Origin: JAAZBA01 sp964461815
GTDB taxonomy: Bacteria; Bacillota; Clostridia; Oscillospirales; QAMX01
Length of the DNA stretch: 64,000 nucleotides
Assembly (NCBI GenBank): GCA_964461815.1
Contig: CAYWVF010000012.1
Span: 8,208-72,207, forward strand
Direction of reading: 5' to 3'
A model generated the notes under the pieces. The model was not told the origin of the DNA. It did no database searches and saw nothing but the letters and a program-made list of their open reading frames with translations. The position numbers were made by a program, and so were the translations under genes. Positions 27,331 to 35,903 of this stretch are shown here, one piece after another; position 1 is the stretch's first letter; each line of letters opens with the position of its first letter.

Positions 27331-28050
27331 TCACGGTTTTTCGGTGATTTGAGTTAACCATTCACTTTCTCGTTCGTTTAAGCGCCGTATTTGACCTTCT
27401 TTGAGATTTTTATCAAGCTCAATCATGCCAATTCGCAATCTTTTCAAGTAAACGACCTCTCCCCCTGCGGCTGCTATCATGCGTTTTACCTGATGGAACT
27501 TTCCCTCGTGTACTGTGACCAAAGCTTCCCCGTCTCCCGTAAATTCTATTTCCGCAGGCAGACATTTCTCGCCCTGATCGATCTCTATACCCTCTCTGAA
27601 ACGCTTTTCCGTATCATCATCCAGCCGTCCGCTGTATCGTATATAGTACAGCTTGTCCACATGACGCTTAGGTGATATTATCGCATGTGCGGCAGCACCG
27701 TCATTCGTCAACAGCAGCAGTCCCTCACTGTCACGGTCAAGCCTTCCTGCGGGAAAAAGCCCGATACGCTTTAAGCGTTCGGGCAGAAGCTCCATAACCG
27801 TCATCTGTCTATTATCCTCCGTTGCGGATAAATATCCGGCAGGCTTATTCATCATTATATACTCATACTCTCTGTACTCTATCTGCTCACCGCAAAAGCA
27901 TATCGAGCACAGCTCGGGATCTATTTTCTCCTCCGGGCTTTTGCATATCTTTCCGTCTATTGTGACCTTTCCCGAACGGATAGCACTTCCGATCTCTTTT
28001 CTTGATCCGAAGCCCAGATTTGACAATATTTTATCAAGTCTCTGCTTCAA
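27331..28050 (-). CDS. RsuA-family 16S rRNA pseudouridine synthase
   Basis: Pseudouridine synthase with N-terminal S4 RNA-binding domain (QRLDKILSNLGFGSRKEIG) and the RsuA/RluB catalytic motif GRLDRDSEGLLLLTNDG, plus RMIAAAGGEVVYLKRLRIG. 239 residues from a TTG start at 28050, which has AGGGAGG at ideal spacing; an upstream in-frame TTG at 28080 lacks a site and would overlap the previous gene. Likely makes pseudouridine 516 in 16S rRNA, but RluB-type activity is not excluded. Confidence 0.92.
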   Translation of the reverse strand: MKQRLDKILSNLGFGSRKEIGSAIRSGKVTIDGKICKSPEEKIDPELCSICFCGEQIEYREYEYIMMNKPAGYLSATEDNRQMTVMELLPERLKRIGLFPAGRLDRDSEGLLLLTNDGAAAHAIISPKRHVDKLYYIRYSGRLDDDTEKRFREGIEIDQGEKCLPAEIEFTGDGEALVTVHEGKFHQVKRMIAAAGGEVVYLKRLRIGMIELDKNLKEGQIRRLNERESEWLTQITEKP

Positions 28051-28069
28051 AATATCCTCCCTTGCGAGG

Positions 28070-28555
28070 TTATGACGCAAAGCCGTGCATAAAGCCTCCG
28101 TACTTTGCAGAGCATACGTCTCCGCCTATTATCTTATTTTTGTATATGAGAAGATTCGCATATACTTTGCTTTCTCCCGACGGATGATTCGATATAAGAT
28201 ATGTATATCTCTTTACATCCTTACCTCTGTACTTTGAAAGATCAAGTCCCTGACTTTTCTGGAGCTCGTTGTACTTCTCATATACCTTGTCGAACTTCTC
28301 CGGTATCGTAACATCCTCGATCTCTACAGCGTCATGATCTATCTCCCATCCGAATGCAGTGAGAAAAGCTATTCTGTCATCGTTATTTTTTATGTTTTTA
28401 AACGACACCTCTACACTGCCGATCTTCGCCGCCTCGGTATCAGTCTCGCTTCCACCCGATACTGCGATCATGATCACTCCTGTGATCACAACGAGCAGCG
28501 CTATTATCGCAGCGGCAATTTTCCCCTTTGTAAGCTTCGTTGTCATGATAAACAT
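28070..28555 (-). CDS. DUF4830 membrane-anchored protein
   Basis: 161-residue protein with one N-terminal transmembrane helix (IAAAIIALLVVITGVIMIAV) and an extracytoplasmic DUF4830 domain, recognised by IKNNDDRIAFLTAFGWEI, VTIPEKFDKVYEKYNELQ, GLDLSKYRGKDVKRYTY and the C-terminal GGDVCSAKYGGFMHG. Function is unknown; the family is scattered in Clostridia. The ATG at 28555 is chosen because GGAGG lies 5 nt before it; an ATG at 28567 overlaps that site. Next to rsuA. Confidence 0.85.
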   Translation of the reverse strand: MFIMTTKLTKGKIAAAIIALLVVITGVIMIAVSGGSETDTEAAKIGSVEVSFKNIKNNDDRIAFLTAFGWEIDHDAVEIEDVTIPEKFDKVYEKYNELQKSQGLDLSKYRGKDVKRYTYLISNHPSGESKVYANLLIYKNKIIGGDVCSAKYGGFMHGFAS

Positions 28556-28652
28556 ATTATCCTCCATTCTCCCGATCTCAAATCAGGTCTACATAAATCA
28601 TTCTAATTGATTTTATGTATTAAGAGTCTAATATAGAACCATGCACGCAGAC

Positions 28653-29192
28653 TTACTCTCTTCTTAAGGTGCGTACGCCATCGATATGCAAATATCTAAC
28701 AGCCATCGGATCATACGTATACAACGGTCTATTATCGGCGTTATTTGAATGAGACGCAACACGTATATTATCATACGATGGGATATCACCTGTAGAAACT
28801 ATAATCACCGAATGATGAAAATCATTCTTTGTAAGTATAAGCTGGCATATATCTCCCGGCATGACCTCCTTAGCGGACACCTCTCTGCCGAACGGTCCCA
28901 CACCGCTGTTGCCTATAAGGAAATTATACAGATATATAACTCCTGTCCATGATGCCGTTCGGTTGTTCGTATCAATATAATACCATCCGTACACAGGTGT
29001 ATAATTCATTATTCCCGAACCGGCATATATACACTGTGAGACAAAATTTGTACAGTCTCCGCCTATACCCGTAAAATTAAAATACTCCGGATTTCTACCG
29101 TATGCCCATTCATGTGCGTACTCTACAGCCTTTTCTCTGTTATAGTCAAATTCAATATATCCTTCCGGCATATCATATCTCATCCCTTTCAC
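28653..29192 (-). CDS. Putative amidase domain protein (Amidase_6-like)
   Basis: 179-residue protein matching the amidase-like (CHAP/NlpC-related) domain seen in Firmicutes spore and phage proteins: YNREKAVEYAHEWAYGRNPE, the nucleophile motif GGDCTNFVSQCIYAG, WTGVIYLYNFL, MPGDICQL and the histidine in DFHHSVIIVS. There is no signal peptide, so export or a mother-cell/cytosolic role is open. Start is uncertain: a GTG at 29192 has AGGAAT upstream, while ATG codons follow at 29183 and 29171. Confidence 0.8.
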   Translation of the reverse strand: MKGMRYDMPEGYIEFDYNREKAVEYAHEWAYGRNPEYFNFTGIGGDCTNFVSQCIYAGSGIMNYTPVYGWYYIDTNNRTASWTGVIYLYNFLIGNSGVGPFGREVSAKEVMPGDICQLILTKNDFHHSVIIVSTGDIPSYDNIRVASHSNNADNRPLYTYDPMAVRYLHIDGVRTLRRE

Positions 29193-29236
29193 GGATTCCT
29201 ATATAACATAATATGCGGTATTATAGAATTTGACAA

Positions 29237-29842
29237 TCAATCCGTTATTACGGTCCTTCCGTCCAACGCCTTTTGCAATGTTATCTCATCGGCATATTCA
29301 AGTCTGCCGCCCACCGGAATACCGTAGGCAAGCCTTGATATTTTTACACCGAAGGGCTTCAAAAGTCTTGAAATATACATAGCCGTTGCCTCACCCTCTG
29401 TATCCGGGTTCGTTGCCAATATTATTTCACTCACGCCGCCCTGAGCTGCACGGCTCACCAGCTCCTTTATACACAGATCATCCGGGCCAACATAATTAAG
29501 CGGTGAAATAACGCCATGAAGAACATGATATACTCCGTTGTATTCACGGCTACGCTCAAATGCCGCTACATCCTTCGGATCGCTTACCACACATATGACA
29601 GAATGATCTCTCGTGCTGTCAGAGCATATCGAGCATTTTTCGTGCTCTGCAAGATTACAGCACACTCTGCATTTCGACACAAGCCTTTTTGCATCCATTA
29701 TCGCCTCGGCAAACGCTTCCGCACGCTCTGTCGGCGCAGATATCATATAAAATGCCAGTCTCTGAGCAGTTTTATGACCTATTCCCGGCAGCGATTCGAA
29801 TTGCTCTATCAAGCGCTCCACAGGAGCTGCAAATGATGCCAT
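29237..29842 (-). CDS. recR: Recombination mediator RecR
   Basis: RecFOR component in single-strand gap repair. The 201 residues contain the N-terminal HhH (LPGIGHKTAQRLAFY), a four-cysteine zinc finger (CRVCCNLAEHEKCSIC), and a TOPRIM domain (VICVVSDPKDVAAFE to NPDTEGEATAMYI), ending in a Walker-like PVGGRLEYADEITL. 1 bp after ybaB. The ybaB-recR pair is classical; the usual upstream partner dnaX is about 6 kb away here. Confidence 0.96.
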   Translation of the reverse strand: MASFAAPVERLIEQFESLPGIGHKTAQRLAFYMISAPTERAEAFAEAIMDAKRLVSKCRVCCNLAEHEKCSICSDSTRDHSVICVVSDPKDVAAFERSREYNGVYHVLHGVISPLNYVGPDDLCIKELVSRAAQGGVSEIILATNPDTEGEATAMYISRLLKPFGVKISRLAYGIPVGGRLEYADEITLQKALDGRTVITD

Positions 29843-29843
29843 T

Positions 29844-30188
29844 TTAGAACATTCCCGGCATTGCGCCGCCTGTGAGTCTGTTCATCTGTGCTTCATAATC
29901 CTGTGCTGCTGCCTGAAGTGCTGTATTCGCTGCGATCATTATCATATCTGCGAGCATTTCAACATCATTTTCTTCGCCGAGAACATCAGGCTCTATATCA
30001 ATTCCTGTTATTTCCTTTTTACCCGTTACCTTTACCTTGACAGCACCGCCGCCTGCTGTTGCTTCGTATTCCTTAGCCTCAAGCTCATTCTTTATACGCT
30101 CCATCTCAGCCTGCATCTTCTGTGCCTGCTTTAACATCGCATTCATATTCATTCCGCCCATACCCATTGGTATTCTTCCCTTTGCCAT
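29844..30188 (-). CDS. YbaB/EbfC nucleoid-associated protein
   Basis: 114-residue small DNA-binding protein with a Gly/Met-rich N-terminus (MGMGGMNMNAMLKQAQKMQ), a central helix and the conserved GGGAVKVKVTGKKEI and LADMIMIAANTAL segments. Cotranscribed with recR, preceding it by 1 bp. Confidence 0.93.
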   Translation of the reverse strand: MAKGRIPMGMGGMNMNAMLKQAQKMQAEMERIKNELEAKEYEATAGGGAVKVKVTGKKEITGIDIEPDVLGEENDVEMLADMIMIAANTALQAAAQDYEAQMNRLTGGAMPGMF

Positions 30189-30206
30189 AGTTCTAAACTC
30201 CTTATA

Positions 30207-30926
30207 TCAATTTATTTTCTCCCATCCGTCAAGCGGCAAACGCTGCATAGCACCAAACAGCCGTTCCCTCAAGCCTGGATTCGATTTATCAAGCATTTTT
30301 ATAAGATCCTTCATTTCCTGACGCTTTGTATTCCCGTTTGCCGGGCATGGATTCGTAACAACCGGCAACGGATAGTTATTTGCAAGAGATCTGATAAGTC
30401 TCTCCGATGTATAAAGCATCGGTCTGATAAGATACAGCTTCTTTCTGTCAAGATATGTCACAGGTCGAAAGCAGGATATTCTCCCCTCGTAGAACTGTGA
30501 CAGCAGCAGCGTTTCGACCGCATCATCGTGATGATGACCTAACGCTACCTTTCCGCAGCCAAGCTCTATCGCAGCATCATGTAACGCTCCACGCCTCATT
30601 TTCGCACACAGCGAACACGGATTTTCCTCTTTTCGTATATCGAATATTATTTCCTTCATCTGTGTCTTTATTACGGTATGTCGAACGTCAAGCTCTTCAC
30701 ATAGCTTCGTGACAGGAGAAAAATCCACTCCTTCAAAGCCCATGTCAAGTGTTACTGCTTCCAACTCGAATTTCTTCGGGTAAAATCTTCTCAGACTCGA
30801 CAGTGCCACAAGCGTAGCCAATGAATCCTTACCGCCCGATACGCCGACAGCTATTCTGTCACCGTCGGATATCATATCGTAATCCTCGACACAGCGTCGA
30901 GTAAATGACAGTACCTTTTGAAGCAT
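30207..30926 (-). CDS. TtcA-family tRNA 2-thiocytidine synthase-like protein
   Basis: 239-residue ATP PP-loop protein: PP-loop SGGKDS in GVSGGKDSLATLVAL (about 29-43), and conserved Cys motifs CSLCAKMRRGALHDA (CxxC) plus a further cysteine CPANG late in the sequence, as in TtcA, which thiolates C32 of tRNA. The motif ALGHHHDDAVETLLL is characteristic. Same direction and 18 bp before ybaB, so possibly cotranscribed with ybaB-recR. Confidence 0.88.
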   Translation of the reverse strand: MLQKVLSFTRRCVEDYDMISDGDRIAVGVSGGKDSLATLVALSSLRRFYPKKFELEAVTLDMGFEGVDFSPVTKLCEELDVRHTVIKTQMKEIIFDIRKEENPCSLCAKMRRGALHDAAIELGCGKVALGHHHDDAVETLLLSQFYEGRISCFRPVTYLDRKKLYLIRPMLYTSERLIRSLANNYPLPVVTNPCPANGNTKRQEMKDLIKMLDKSNPGLRERLFGAMQRLPLDGWEKIN

Positions 30927-31031
30927 ATATTTCCTTTCCTTATTTATGATCAGTATTTACTGACATTTTACCACATCGCATAGATAAATTCAAGTCAAAA
31001 TAATATCACATGTTTTTAAGATACTTTTTAT

Positions 31032-31059
31032 TTGACTTATGTACAAAATATTGTATAAT
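31032..31059 (+). promoter_or_regulatory. Promoter of the flavoprotein operon
   Basis: TTGACT (31032-31037), 16-bp spacer, TATAAT (31054-31059). Just past the likely transcription start lies a perfect 12-bp palindrome AGTTTATAAACT (31069-31080), a possible operator or 5' hairpin. Confidence 0.75.
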
Positions 31060-31123
31060 ATAATAGGTAGTTTATAAACTAAATTTACTATATATAGATT
31101 TATAATAATACGGAGGTATTTTT

Positions 31124-32770
31124 TTGGATTCATCAGCAAACAAATTTGACATTGCCGTCATAGGCGGTGGTGCATCCGGACTTATGGCAGCTCTCTCGGC
31201 TGCTATGTATTTAAAATCAAATGGTCAAACTGCACGGATAGCTATACTTGAAGCGTGCGATAAGGTTGGAAAAAAACTGCTTGCTACAGGTAACGGACGA
31301 TGCAATTTCACAAATCGTAATATAGATGCCTCTACAGACGACAAGGTTCGTGACCTAACGCTCAAACGATTCCACAGCGTAGAAAATATAAAGGGTCAAC
31401 CGGGTGAGCTTGCAGTCTCAGTTATCTCACAGTTCGGATATCGTGATACCATAAGCTTTTTTGAATCACTCGGCCTTGTTACGGTATCTGATGATGCCGG
31501 AAGGCTTTATCCATATTCACAGCTGTCATCCAGCGTACTTGATCTGCTCAGACTGGAGCTTGAAGCGCATCGTGTGCATGAATTGTGCTACTATCCGATA
31601 GACAAGCTCGAGTACAAGGACGGGATGTGGCTGATGCACTCGGGAGATATGCTCACCTGTGCAAAGAAGGTAATTCTCGCCACAGGAGGTATGGCGTCTC
31701 CGTCATGGAATAATGGTACATCGGGATATGCATTACTCAAAAAGCTCGGTCTGAAAATGACCGCTACCTACCCTGCTCTCACTCAGATAAAATGTGACTC
31801 GAAAAGCATGGCTGCGCTCAAAGGTATACGTCACGCATCCAAGGTGGCGATCATTGCAGACGGCAGGATAGTAAAAACAGAACGTGGTGAGCTTCAATTT
31901 TCCGATTCAGCCCTTTCGGGCATATGTATTTTTGAATTATCTCGCCTTGTCAGTGAATTTTTCACCTGCGGTACAGTTGATGGGAAAAAGGTCTCATCTA
32001 TAGAGGTGTCGGTCGATCTCATGCCTTCATTATCGGTATCTCAGCTCGAGCGTGAACTGCTAAGACGTATTTCGGCGCACGGCTCAATGCCTATAGAAAA
32101 GCTTTTCACAGGTATTCTTCACAAGAACCTCGGTCAAGCTGTAATAAAAAGCGTGTACGAGGGCTCTCTCAACCGTCCATGTGAAGCTTTAGACGAAAAA
32201 ATCGCAGAAAAGCTCGCATATTCAGCGAAAAATCTTCGATTCAAGCCATCAAAGGTTTCGCCGTGGCAATCCGCTCAGGTAACTGCCGGAGGCTTGTCCG
32301 CATCCGAGCTCGATCCTGTTTCATTAGAAACACGTCTTAAGGGCTTATTTGTTTCAGGTGAGCTCATTGACATAGACGGTGACTGCGGCGGCTATAATCT
32401 CCAATGGGCTTGGAGCTCAGGCTATATCGCAGGTAACTCGGCAGCCAGGTCACTGACTGATGATAGCTACGATAATGTGATAGTAGACATCAATACAGAA
32501 AGCGAGAAGAAAGCAAAAAAAGAAAAGAAAGCTTCCGGATCGAGTGCACAAGCCGCAAAGCATTCCAATAAAAAGCACACTGCAAAAAGCACATCATCTC
32601 ATAAAAAGCACACTCCCGAAAAGAAGAAGGAAGCAACTAAAAAGGCTGTCAAGGAAGAGAAAGCACATGTTCCCGTTGCTCCGCCAAAGGCAAAGCCCAT
32701 TCCCATCAGTACGATCAAGACAGCTACATCGGAGCGAAGAAAATCCTCTCGCCGAAATGGAGTAAAATAG
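31124..32770 (+). CDS. HI0933-like flavoprotein with lysine-rich C-terminal tail
   Basis: 548-residue FAD-dependent oxidoreductase of the HI0933/YhiN class. N-terminal FAD motif IAVIGGGASGLMAALSAA, KVGKKLLATGNGRCNFTN, ATGGMASPSWNNGTSGYAL, QVTAGGLSASELDPVSLETR and ELIDIDGDCGGYNLQWAWSSG define the family, which usually ends soon after. Here about 90 residues follow (from about 457): a Lys-, Ser-, His- and Pro-rich low-complexity tail (KKAKKEKK, SNKKHTAKS, PEKKKEATKKAV). TTG start with CGGAGG at good spacing. First gene of a plus-strand group with a second flavoprotein 4 bp on. Confidence 0.88.
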   Translation: MDSSANKFDIAVIGGGASGLMAALSAAMYLKSNGQTARIAILEACDKVGKKLLATGNGRCNFTNRNIDASTDDKVRDLTLKRFHSVENIKGQPGELAVSVISQFGYRDTISFFESLGLVTVSDDAGRLYPYSQLSSSVLDLLRLELEAHRVHELCYYPIDKLEYKDGMWLMHSGDMLTCAKKVILATGGMASPSWNNGTSGYALLKKLGLKMTATYPALTQIKCDSKSMAALKGIRHASKVAIIADGRIVKTERGELQFSDSALSGICIFELSRLVSEFFTCGTVDGKKVSSIEVSVDLMPSLSVSQLERELLRRISAHGSMPIEKLFTGILHKNLGQAVIKSVYEGSLNRPCEALDEKIAEKLAYSAKNLRFKPSKVSPWQSAQVTAGGLSASELDPVSLETRLKGLFVSGELIDIDGDCGGYNLQWAWSSGYIAGNSAARSLTDDSYDNVIVDINTESEKKAKKEKKASGSSAQAAKHSNKKHTAKSTSSHKKHTPEKKKEATKKAVKEEKAHVPVAPPKAKPIPISTIKTATSERRKSSRRNGVK

Positions 32771-32774
32771 ATCT

Positions 32775-34379
32775 ATGAGATACATTTTAAGTGATCTGCG
32801 TCTTCCCTTGGGATTTTCGTTTGCTCAAATGCTGACGCTCACAGCGAAGGCACTAAGTCTGAAAGTCTCTGCCATTCGCGACCTAAAGCTCGTAAGGAAG
32901 AGTGTAGATGCAAGGAACAAATCGGATATACATTTCATATGCACTGTTGAATTTGCGACTGACAAAGCTTTGAAGCTTGATCCTAAGCTAAGATCAAAGC
33001 TTCACGAGAAAAATGATATTCCCTATACCTTTACATCAAGTCGTAAATTTGACAGGCGTCCTGTAGTCGTTGGCAGTGGCCCTGCCGGACTGTTTGCCGC
33101 ACTCACTCTCGCAAAGGCAGGAGCAGAGCCTATTCTGCTCGAGCGTGGAAAAAAGGTTTCGGAACGTACTGCCGACGTGGAAAGAGCATGGACTCACGGT
33201 ATCTTGGATCCAGAATCCAACGTGCAATTTGGTGAGGGCGGTGCCGGTACTTTTTCCGACGGTAAGCTGAACACAGGGACACGTGATATGCGGCAGAGAT
33301 ATATTCTCGAAGCATTTGTGAGCTTCGGCGCTCCTGCGGATATTTTGATAAACGCAAAGCCCCATATCGGCACAGATATGCTTCGTACAGTAGTTGTAAA
33401 TATGCGTCAAGAGATAGAACGTCTTGGCGGCGAGGTCAGATTTTCTTCCAAATTTGAACGTTTTTCATTGAAAAACAATGCCATAGATACTATTATTGTC
33501 AGGTGTAATGATTCGACATACGAGATCCCGACAGACGATGTGATACTTGCACTCGGTCACAGCGCACGTGATACATTTGAATACCTGAACAATGCAGGTG
33601 TCACGATGACAAGGAAGGATTTCTCCGTCGGTGTTCGTATCGAGCACCGACGTGAATATATGGACAAGCTGCTCTACGGAGACTTCGCAGGTCACCCCGC
33701 TTTGAACGCAGCCGATTACAAGCTAAACGTATTTCTTCCGGACGGACGAGGAGTATATACCTTTTGCATGTGTCCCGGAGGAAGTGTTGTCATGGCTTCG
33801 AGTGGGGAAGGAATGGTCGTGACGAACGGCATGAGCAATTTCGCACGTAATGATGAAAATTCAAACAGTGCATTGCTCGTGAATGTTGGTGAACAGGACT
33901 TTCTTCCAAACGAAGGTATTCTCGCAGGTATGGAGTATCAAAGAGCGTTAGAACGAGCAGCATTTGAATTTTCAAAAAGCTACAAAGCACCTGTTAATAA
34001 AGTCGGTGATTTTCTTGCATGCCGTGAAACGGTGAATTTCGGAGATGTTATACCATCCTTCAAGCCCGGCACTGTCATGTGCTCACTTGACGAGGTGTTG
34101 CCGAAGCGTATCTCATCTGCACTCCGTGAAGCTCTGCCTATGCTGGATCAAAAGCTGCACGGATTTGCATATAACGACGCTGTTTTGACCGGTGTTGAAA
34201 CAAGAAGCTCCTCCCCTGTACGCATCGTGCGTAATGAGCACTACGAATCTGTGTCTCACCATGGACTTTATCCATGTGGCGAAGGTGCAGGATATGCCGG
34301 AGGTATAATGTCAGCAGCTGCCGACGGTATTCGTTGTGCCGAGGCGGTCATATTGAAAGGAGTTACAAATGACAAATAA
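32775..34379 (+). CDS. COG2509-type FAD-dependent dehydrogenase
   Basis: 534-residue flavoprotein: N-terminal about 95-residue domain, then FAD motif VVVGSGPAGLFAALTLAKAGAEP, NVQFGEGGAGTFSDGKLNTG, IGTDMLRTVVVNMRQEIERLGG, LALGHSARDTFEYL and a C-terminal YPCGEGAGYAGGIMSAAADG. The set matches the FAD-dependent dehydrogenase group COG2509, whose substrate is not known. It lies 4 bp after the HI0933-like gene and overlaps the amidase by 11 nt, so the three are one operon. Confidence 0.88.
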   Translation: MRYILSDLRLPLGFSFAQMLTLTAKALSLKVSAIRDLKLVRKSVDARNKSDIHFICTVEFATDKALKLDPKLRSKLHEKNDIPYTFTSSRKFDRRPVVVGSGPAGLFAALTLAKAGAEPILLERGKKVSERTADVERAWTHGILDPESNVQFGEGGAGTFSDGKLNTGTRDMRQRYILEAFVSFGAPADILINAKPHIGTDMLRTVVVNMRQEIERLGGEVRFSSKFERFSLKNNAIDTIIVRCNDSTYEIPTDDVILALGHSARDTFEYLNNAGVTMTRKDFSVGVRIEHRREYMDKLLYGDFAGHPALNAADYKLNVFLPDGRGVYTFCMCPGGSVVMASSGEGMVVTNGMSNFARNDENSNSALLVNVGEQDFLPNEGILAGMEYQRALERAAFEFSKSYKAPVNKVGDFLACRETVNFGDVIPSFKPGTVMCSLDEVLPKRISSALREALPMLDQKLHGFAYNDAVLTGVETRSSSPVRIVRNEHYESVSHHGLYPCGEGAGYAGGIMSAAADGIRCAEAVILKGVTNDK

Positions 34380-35001
34380 CAATAAGAAATATGCGACTAT
34401 TGCAGTTATTATCGGCATCGTCATGGTTCTGCTTGCAGTGATCTCCATCATGGTATTCAACAATAAAACAAAGGAGCTGAGATATGATATATATCTCAGC
34501 CCTTCAACTCAGCGTGATAATTTATACTTTGACGGTGTTACGACCGAATGTGCCAGCATGAACGCTATTGCCGATCATCTGGAAAAACTATTTCCGCAGG
34601 ATTATTCGATTCGCAGGAATGATCCGAACGACACACTTGAAGCTGCTATAAACGACTCCAACAGTGTTGACCCCGAGATACATATCGCCATCCATTCAAA
34701 CGCATCGGGATTAGACGGTGGCGGTGTCAGAGGCTGTGAAATATGGATCCCTAAAGGTGATAATAATAGCAAGAAGCTTGCCAAATCGGTCTATAAATAT
34801 CTTGAAGCTTTAACGCCTACAGATGACAGGGGTATCAAGGAGACCTCATCTCTGGCGGAAATGAATTATGTAAATGCGACAAGAATACTCATTGAAGTAG
34901 ATTTTCACGACGATCCCAATGGCTGTGAATGGATAAAAAGCAATCAGGCATCAATCGCAGAGGCAATATTTAATGGCATTCGTGATTACTACGGAGACTA
35001 A
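34369..35001 (+). CDS. N-acetylmuramoyl-L-alanine amidase (Amidase_3 variant)
   Basis: 210 residues: N-terminal signal anchor (10-30, TIAVIIGIVMVLLAVISIMV) and a secreted Amidase_3 domain. Seen motifs are YLSPSTQRDN, TTECASMNAIADHL (zinc-ligand Glu region), EIHIAIHSNA (His) and LIEVDFHDDPNG (catalytic Glu region). The first zinc-ligand motif DxGHGG of classical amidases is replaced by SPSTQ, as in a subgroup of clostridial/phage amidases. AAGGAG ribosome site lies inside the end of the preceding gene. Convergent with the YkgJ-like gene, stops overlapping by 4 nt. Confidence 0.85.
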   Translation: MTNNNKKYATIAVIIGIVMVLLAVISIMVFNNKTKELRYDIYLSPSTQRDNLYFDGVTTECASMNAIADHLEKLFPQDYSIRRNDPNDTLEAAINDSNSVDPEIHIAIHSNASGLDGGGVRGCEIWIPKGDNNSKKLAKSVYKYLEALTPTDDRGIKETSSLAEMNYVNATRILIEVDFHDDPNGCEWIKSNQASIAEAIFNGIRDYYGD

Positions 35002-35486
35002 TCTATCAATCTTGCTATCTCTGCAAGCTCCATGCCTCGTTCACTGATAAAGCTTCTCATCTCCTTATCGTGACACAGCACCCTTGTCATAAGCTTTACT
35101 CTGTGTCTGAAGGACGGATCGATACATTCACTGTCTTCTTTGGCAAGTGGACATATACGCAATGCTCTGATATCAAATACAGCGTCTGCTTTTACAGCTC
35201 CCGTTCTGCTCCATGTACGCACGATCGGGAACAGCGGAAATATCCGACACGAAAGCGGTCGCTGTTTTCTTATACAGCTACCGCCGCATACGACTATATC
35301 TGCACTGCCGTCAGGGTATTTGAATGCTGTATCTTTCAGGAGCTCCTTTTCTCCCGGGAACAGCCACATTCCATCTTCATCACTGCCCTTGCAGCATGCG
35401 CCCTCACACAATGCTCCGCAGTCAGTATGAAGCGGCGTTGTATCCTCAAGCAATCTGTATGCCTTGCGAAGAGTTGTTTTTAACAT
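34998..35486 (-). CDS. YkgJ-family cysteine cluster protein
   Basis: 162-residue small protein with the cysteine pattern of the YkgJ/FliB-like metal-binding family: C23, C27, C31, C32 (HTDCGALCEGACC) followed by WLFPGEKELL, a second CGGSCIRKQRPLSCRIFP block, and a late CPLAKEDSEC. Members bind an iron-sulfur or zinc cluster; the biological role is not settled. Monocistronic, facing the amidase gene, with the SRP RNA promoter immediately upstream on the other strand. Confidence 0.82.
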   Translation of the reverse strand: MLKTTLRKAYRLLEDTTPLHTDCGALCEGACCKGSDEDGMWLFPGEKELLKDTAFKYPDGSADIVVCGGSCIRKQRPLSCRIFPLFPIVRTWSRTGAVKADAVFDIRALRICPLAKEDSECIDPSFRHRVKLMTRVLCHDKEMRSFISERGMELAEIARLID

Positions 35487-35521
35487 ATCACGAAACCTCC
35501 GTACATCAAATAAAAAAGTAC

Positions 35522-35550
35522 TTGATAATTATATCATATTGTGATATAAT
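35522..35550 (+). promoter_or_regulatory. Promoter of the SRP RNA gene
   Basis: TTGATA (35522-35527), 17-bp spacer, TATAAT (35545-35550). Expected start about 35557, directly before the SRP RNA helix. Confidence 0.85.
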
Positions 35551-35559
35551 AGTAAAGCA

Positions 35560-35875
35560 TCTATTGGAGGCGGCCTTTGACAGGGCTGCACTAGCCGGGG
35601 AGTTAGCGGTGCCCTGTACCTGCAATCCGCTATAGCAGGGGTTATAGACGCATACGAGGGAATACGATGTGCTGCTTACAGGAACACGAAAGCGGCGATG
35701 AGGATCCGGTCTCGCGCAACATAGCGCCGTGAACCATGTCAGGCGGGGAACCGAGCAGCATTAAGCGGAGAGTCTGTGTGTGCCGTGAGGGTGCCGGTTC
35801 CGAGCAGGCTGCGTGTATACCGGGCATATTGTATTTTCGACATGCGTTGTGCTGTCCTGTCAAGGGTCGCCTTGC
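35560..35875 (+). ncRNA. ffs: Large signal recognition particle RNA (scRNA/6S-type)
   Basis: Closely parallels the Bacillus subtilis scr RNA. The Alu-domain core is present (GGGGAGTTAGCGGTGCCCTG then CTGCAATCCGCTATAGCAGG, 35598-35640) and so is the Ffh-binding S domain (GAACCATGTCAGG about 35730, the GGAA tetraloop closed by CGG/CCG, and AGCAGCATTAAG). The outer helix pairs 35569-35583 with 35857-35871 almost perfectly. About 310 nt, somewhat longer than the 271-nt Bacillus RNA. Ends are approximate. It lies 30 bp before dnaX, the same scr-dnaX synteny as in Bacillus. Confidence 0.95.
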
Positions 35876-35903
35876 TTATTTTCATACGAATGGAGCTTGC
35901 TAT

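Noticed and set aside
35736..35903. 56-codon N-terminal extension of dnaX
   Set aside because: The region is the S domain of the SRP RNA; the conserved DnaX start MSLYQALYRKYRP with GGAG site is at 35904.
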